A DNA stretch of 64,000 nucleotides from Micropterix aruncella (taxonomy: Eukaryota; Arthropoda; Insecta; Lepidoptera; Micropterigidae): the NCBI GenBank assembly GCA_944548615.1, contig CALYMY010000049.1, positions 124,001-188,000 on the forward strand. The letters run 5' to 3'. The notes beneath the pieces are model-generated. The model had not been told where the DNA came from. It saw only the letters and a program-made list of their open reading frames with translations, and ran no database searches. Shown piece after piece: positions 62,311-64,000 of this stretch. Made by a program: the position numbers and the translations under genes. Position 1 is the stretch's first letter. Each line of letters begins with the position of its first letter.

Positions 62311-64000
62311 ATTTATTTCGAAAAATGTGATTTTTTCATAACAATTTCTATGTTCAAAATGAAAGTTTATATAAAAAAATTCAAAATGTCAAAATTTCGA
62401 AAATGCCATTTCGTAGAGATTTCAAAGGCCTTCGTTCTGTCCGAACACCGTAACGCGTTAGGTTTACTCTATCTCGATTTATTTCGAAAAATGTGATTTT
62501 TTCATAATAATTTCCAAGTTCAAAATGAAAGTTTATATAAAAATTTTCAAAATATCAAAATTTCAAAAATGCCATTTTGTAGAGCTTAAGCGGGGTGTCG
62601 ATCTCGCCAAAGACCGCAACGCGGTAGGTTTACTCTATCTCGATTTATTTCGAAAAATGTGATTTTTTCATAACAATTTCTATGTTCAAAATGAAAGTTT
62701 ATATAAAATTTTTCAAAATGTCAAAATTTCGAAAATGCCATTTTGTAGAGATTACCAAGGTCGTCGTTCTGTCCGAACGCCGTAACGCTATAGGTTTACT
62801 CTATCACGATCTTTTTCGAAAAATGTGATTTTTTCATAACAATTTCTATGTTTAAAATGAAATTTTATATAAAATTTTTCAAAATGTCAAAATTTCGAAA
62901 ATGCCATTTTGTAGAGATTACCAAGGCCGTCGTTCTGTCCGAACGCCGTAACGCTATAGGTTTACTCTATCACGATCTTTTTCGAAAAATGTGATTTTTT
63001 CATAATAATTTCTATGTTTAAAATGAAATTTTATATAAAATTTTTCAAAATGTCAAAATTTCAAAAATGCCATTTTGTAGAGCTTAAGCGGGGTGTCGAT
63101 CTAGCCAAAGACCGCAACGCGGTAGGTTTACTCTATCACGGTCTTTTTCGAAAAATGTCATTTATTCATAACAATTTCTATGTTCAAAATGAAAGTTTAT
63201 ATAAAAAATTTCAAAATGTCAAAATTTCGAAAATGCCATTTCGTAGAGATTACCAAGGCCGTGGTTCTGTCCGAACGCCGTAACGCTATAGGTTTACTCT
63301 ATCACGATCTTTTTCGAAAAATGTGATTTTTTCATTATAATTTCTATGTTTAAAATGAAATTTTATATAAAATTTTTCAAAATGTCAAAATTTCAAAAAT
63401 GCCATTTTGTAGAGCTTAAGCGGGGTGTCGATCTCGCCAAAGACCGCAACGCGGTAGGTTTACTCTATCTCGATTTATTTCGAAAAATGTGATTTTTTCA
63501 TAACAATTTCTATGTTCAAAATGAAAGTTTATATAAAAAATTTCAAAATGTCAAAATTTCGAAAATGCCATTTTGTAGAGATTACCAAGGCCGTCGTTCT
63601 GTCCGAACGCCGTAACCCTATAGGTTTACTCTATCACGATCTTTTTCGAAAAATGTGATTTTTTCATAACAATTTCTATGTTTAAAATGAAATTTTATAT
63701 AAAATTTTTCAAAATGTCAAAATTTCGAAAATGCCATTTTGTAGAGATTACCAAGGCCGTCGTTCTGTCCGAACGCCGTAACCCTATAGGTTTACTCTAT
63801 CACGATCTTTTTCGAAAAATATGATTTTTTCATAATAATTTCTATGTTTAAAATGAAATTTTATATAAAATTTTTCAAAAAGTCAAAATTTCAAAAATGC
63901 CATTTTGTAGAGCTTAAGCGGGGTGTCGATCTCGCCAAAGACCGCAACGCGGTAGGTTTACTCTATCTCGTTCTTTTGTGAAAAATGTGATTTTTTCATA
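62311..64000. repeat. 166-bp satellite array, U17 (partial, 10 landmarks)
   Basis: GTAGAG landmarks run from 62413 to 63907 at 166-bp steps in the standard order. The window ends as the eleventh monomer begins, so the array continues. Confidence 0.97.

Larger units (their letters stand above)
1..64000. repeat. 4,030-bp higher-order tandem array (macrosatellite)
   Basis: The whole window is a head-to-tail array. The core anchor (TCACGTACCTC) recurs at 2271, 6301, 10331, 14361, 18225, 22137, 26168, 30198, 34229, 37548, 41578, 45608, 49519, 53549, 57578 and 61602. The usual spacing is 4,030 bp, and the exceptions (3,864, 3,912, 3,319, 3,911) are explained by gain or loss of whole 166- or 119-bp monomers, with occasional single-base indels. 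All units point the same way. Each is a 166-bp array, then a 119-bp array, then a 716-bp core. No flanking unique DNA is reached at either end, so the true array exceeds 64 kb. No rRNA, tRNA or mobile-element gene is present. Confidence 0.98.

Noticed and set aside
1..64000. Ribosomal DNA intergenic spacer array
   Set aside because: Spacer subrepeats look similar, but no 18S, 5.8S, 28S or 5S sequence occurs in 64 kb, so this is not an rDNA unit.
1..64000. Tandemly arranged mobile element (LTR, MITE or helitron)
   Set aside because: No terminal repeats, target-site duplications or enzyme frames were seen at block junctions, and all units are strictly head-to-tail.

Overview
The window is one uninterrupted tandem array that runs off both ends. 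It has no rRNA, no tRNA, no transposase or reverse transcriptase, and no long open frame. The basic unit is 4,030 bp and recurs about 16 times (U1 to U17 here, the first and last partial) with near identity. This is a eukaryotic macrosatellite or higher-order repeat, not bacterial sequence. AT-rich monomers, eukaryotic splice signals and RFX-like X-boxes beside ATCGATAA motifs suggest an invertebrate animal, perhaps an insect. That is an inference; no gene here identifies the species.

Every unit has three blocks in a fixed order on the + strand. Block 1 is a 166-bp satellite, normally 11 copies (1,871 bp). Its monomer subfamilies are ordered with a five-monomer (830 bp) sub-period. Block 2 is an unrelated 119-bp satellite, normally 12 copies plus 15 bp (1,443 bp). 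It has A-type monomers and a three-base variant B at positions 3 and 8, so it also has a five-monomer sub-period. Block 3 is a 716-bp core that occurs once per unit.

The core is the only part that looks genic, and it reads on the minus strand. Upstream is a regulatory segment of three modules, each an X-box-like inverted repeat followed about 24 bp later by AAATCGATAAAT. Next come a possible 5' UTR intron, a pyrimidine tract with a CAG acceptor, a 147-nt putative exon with an ATG in good context and 40 sense codons, and a strong GAG|GTACGT donor. The putative intron then enters the 119-bp array. Without splicing, the frame gives a 56-residue peptide. I do not recognise the protein. The simplest reading is that the promoter and 5' coding exon of a gene were caught between two satellites and amplified together.

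The units differ in ways that show unequal exchange in register: U5 lost one 166-mer, U10 lost exactly five 166-mers and gained one 119-mer, and U6 and U13 lost one 119-mer each. Private variants shared by neighbours (U3 with U4, U6 with U7) show local homogenisation. Single-base indels cluster at about 8,883-9,620 and 55,690-59,100. These may be consensus errors or older, degraded units. The many overlapping short + strand frames are by-products of the repeat periods and are not annotated as genes.
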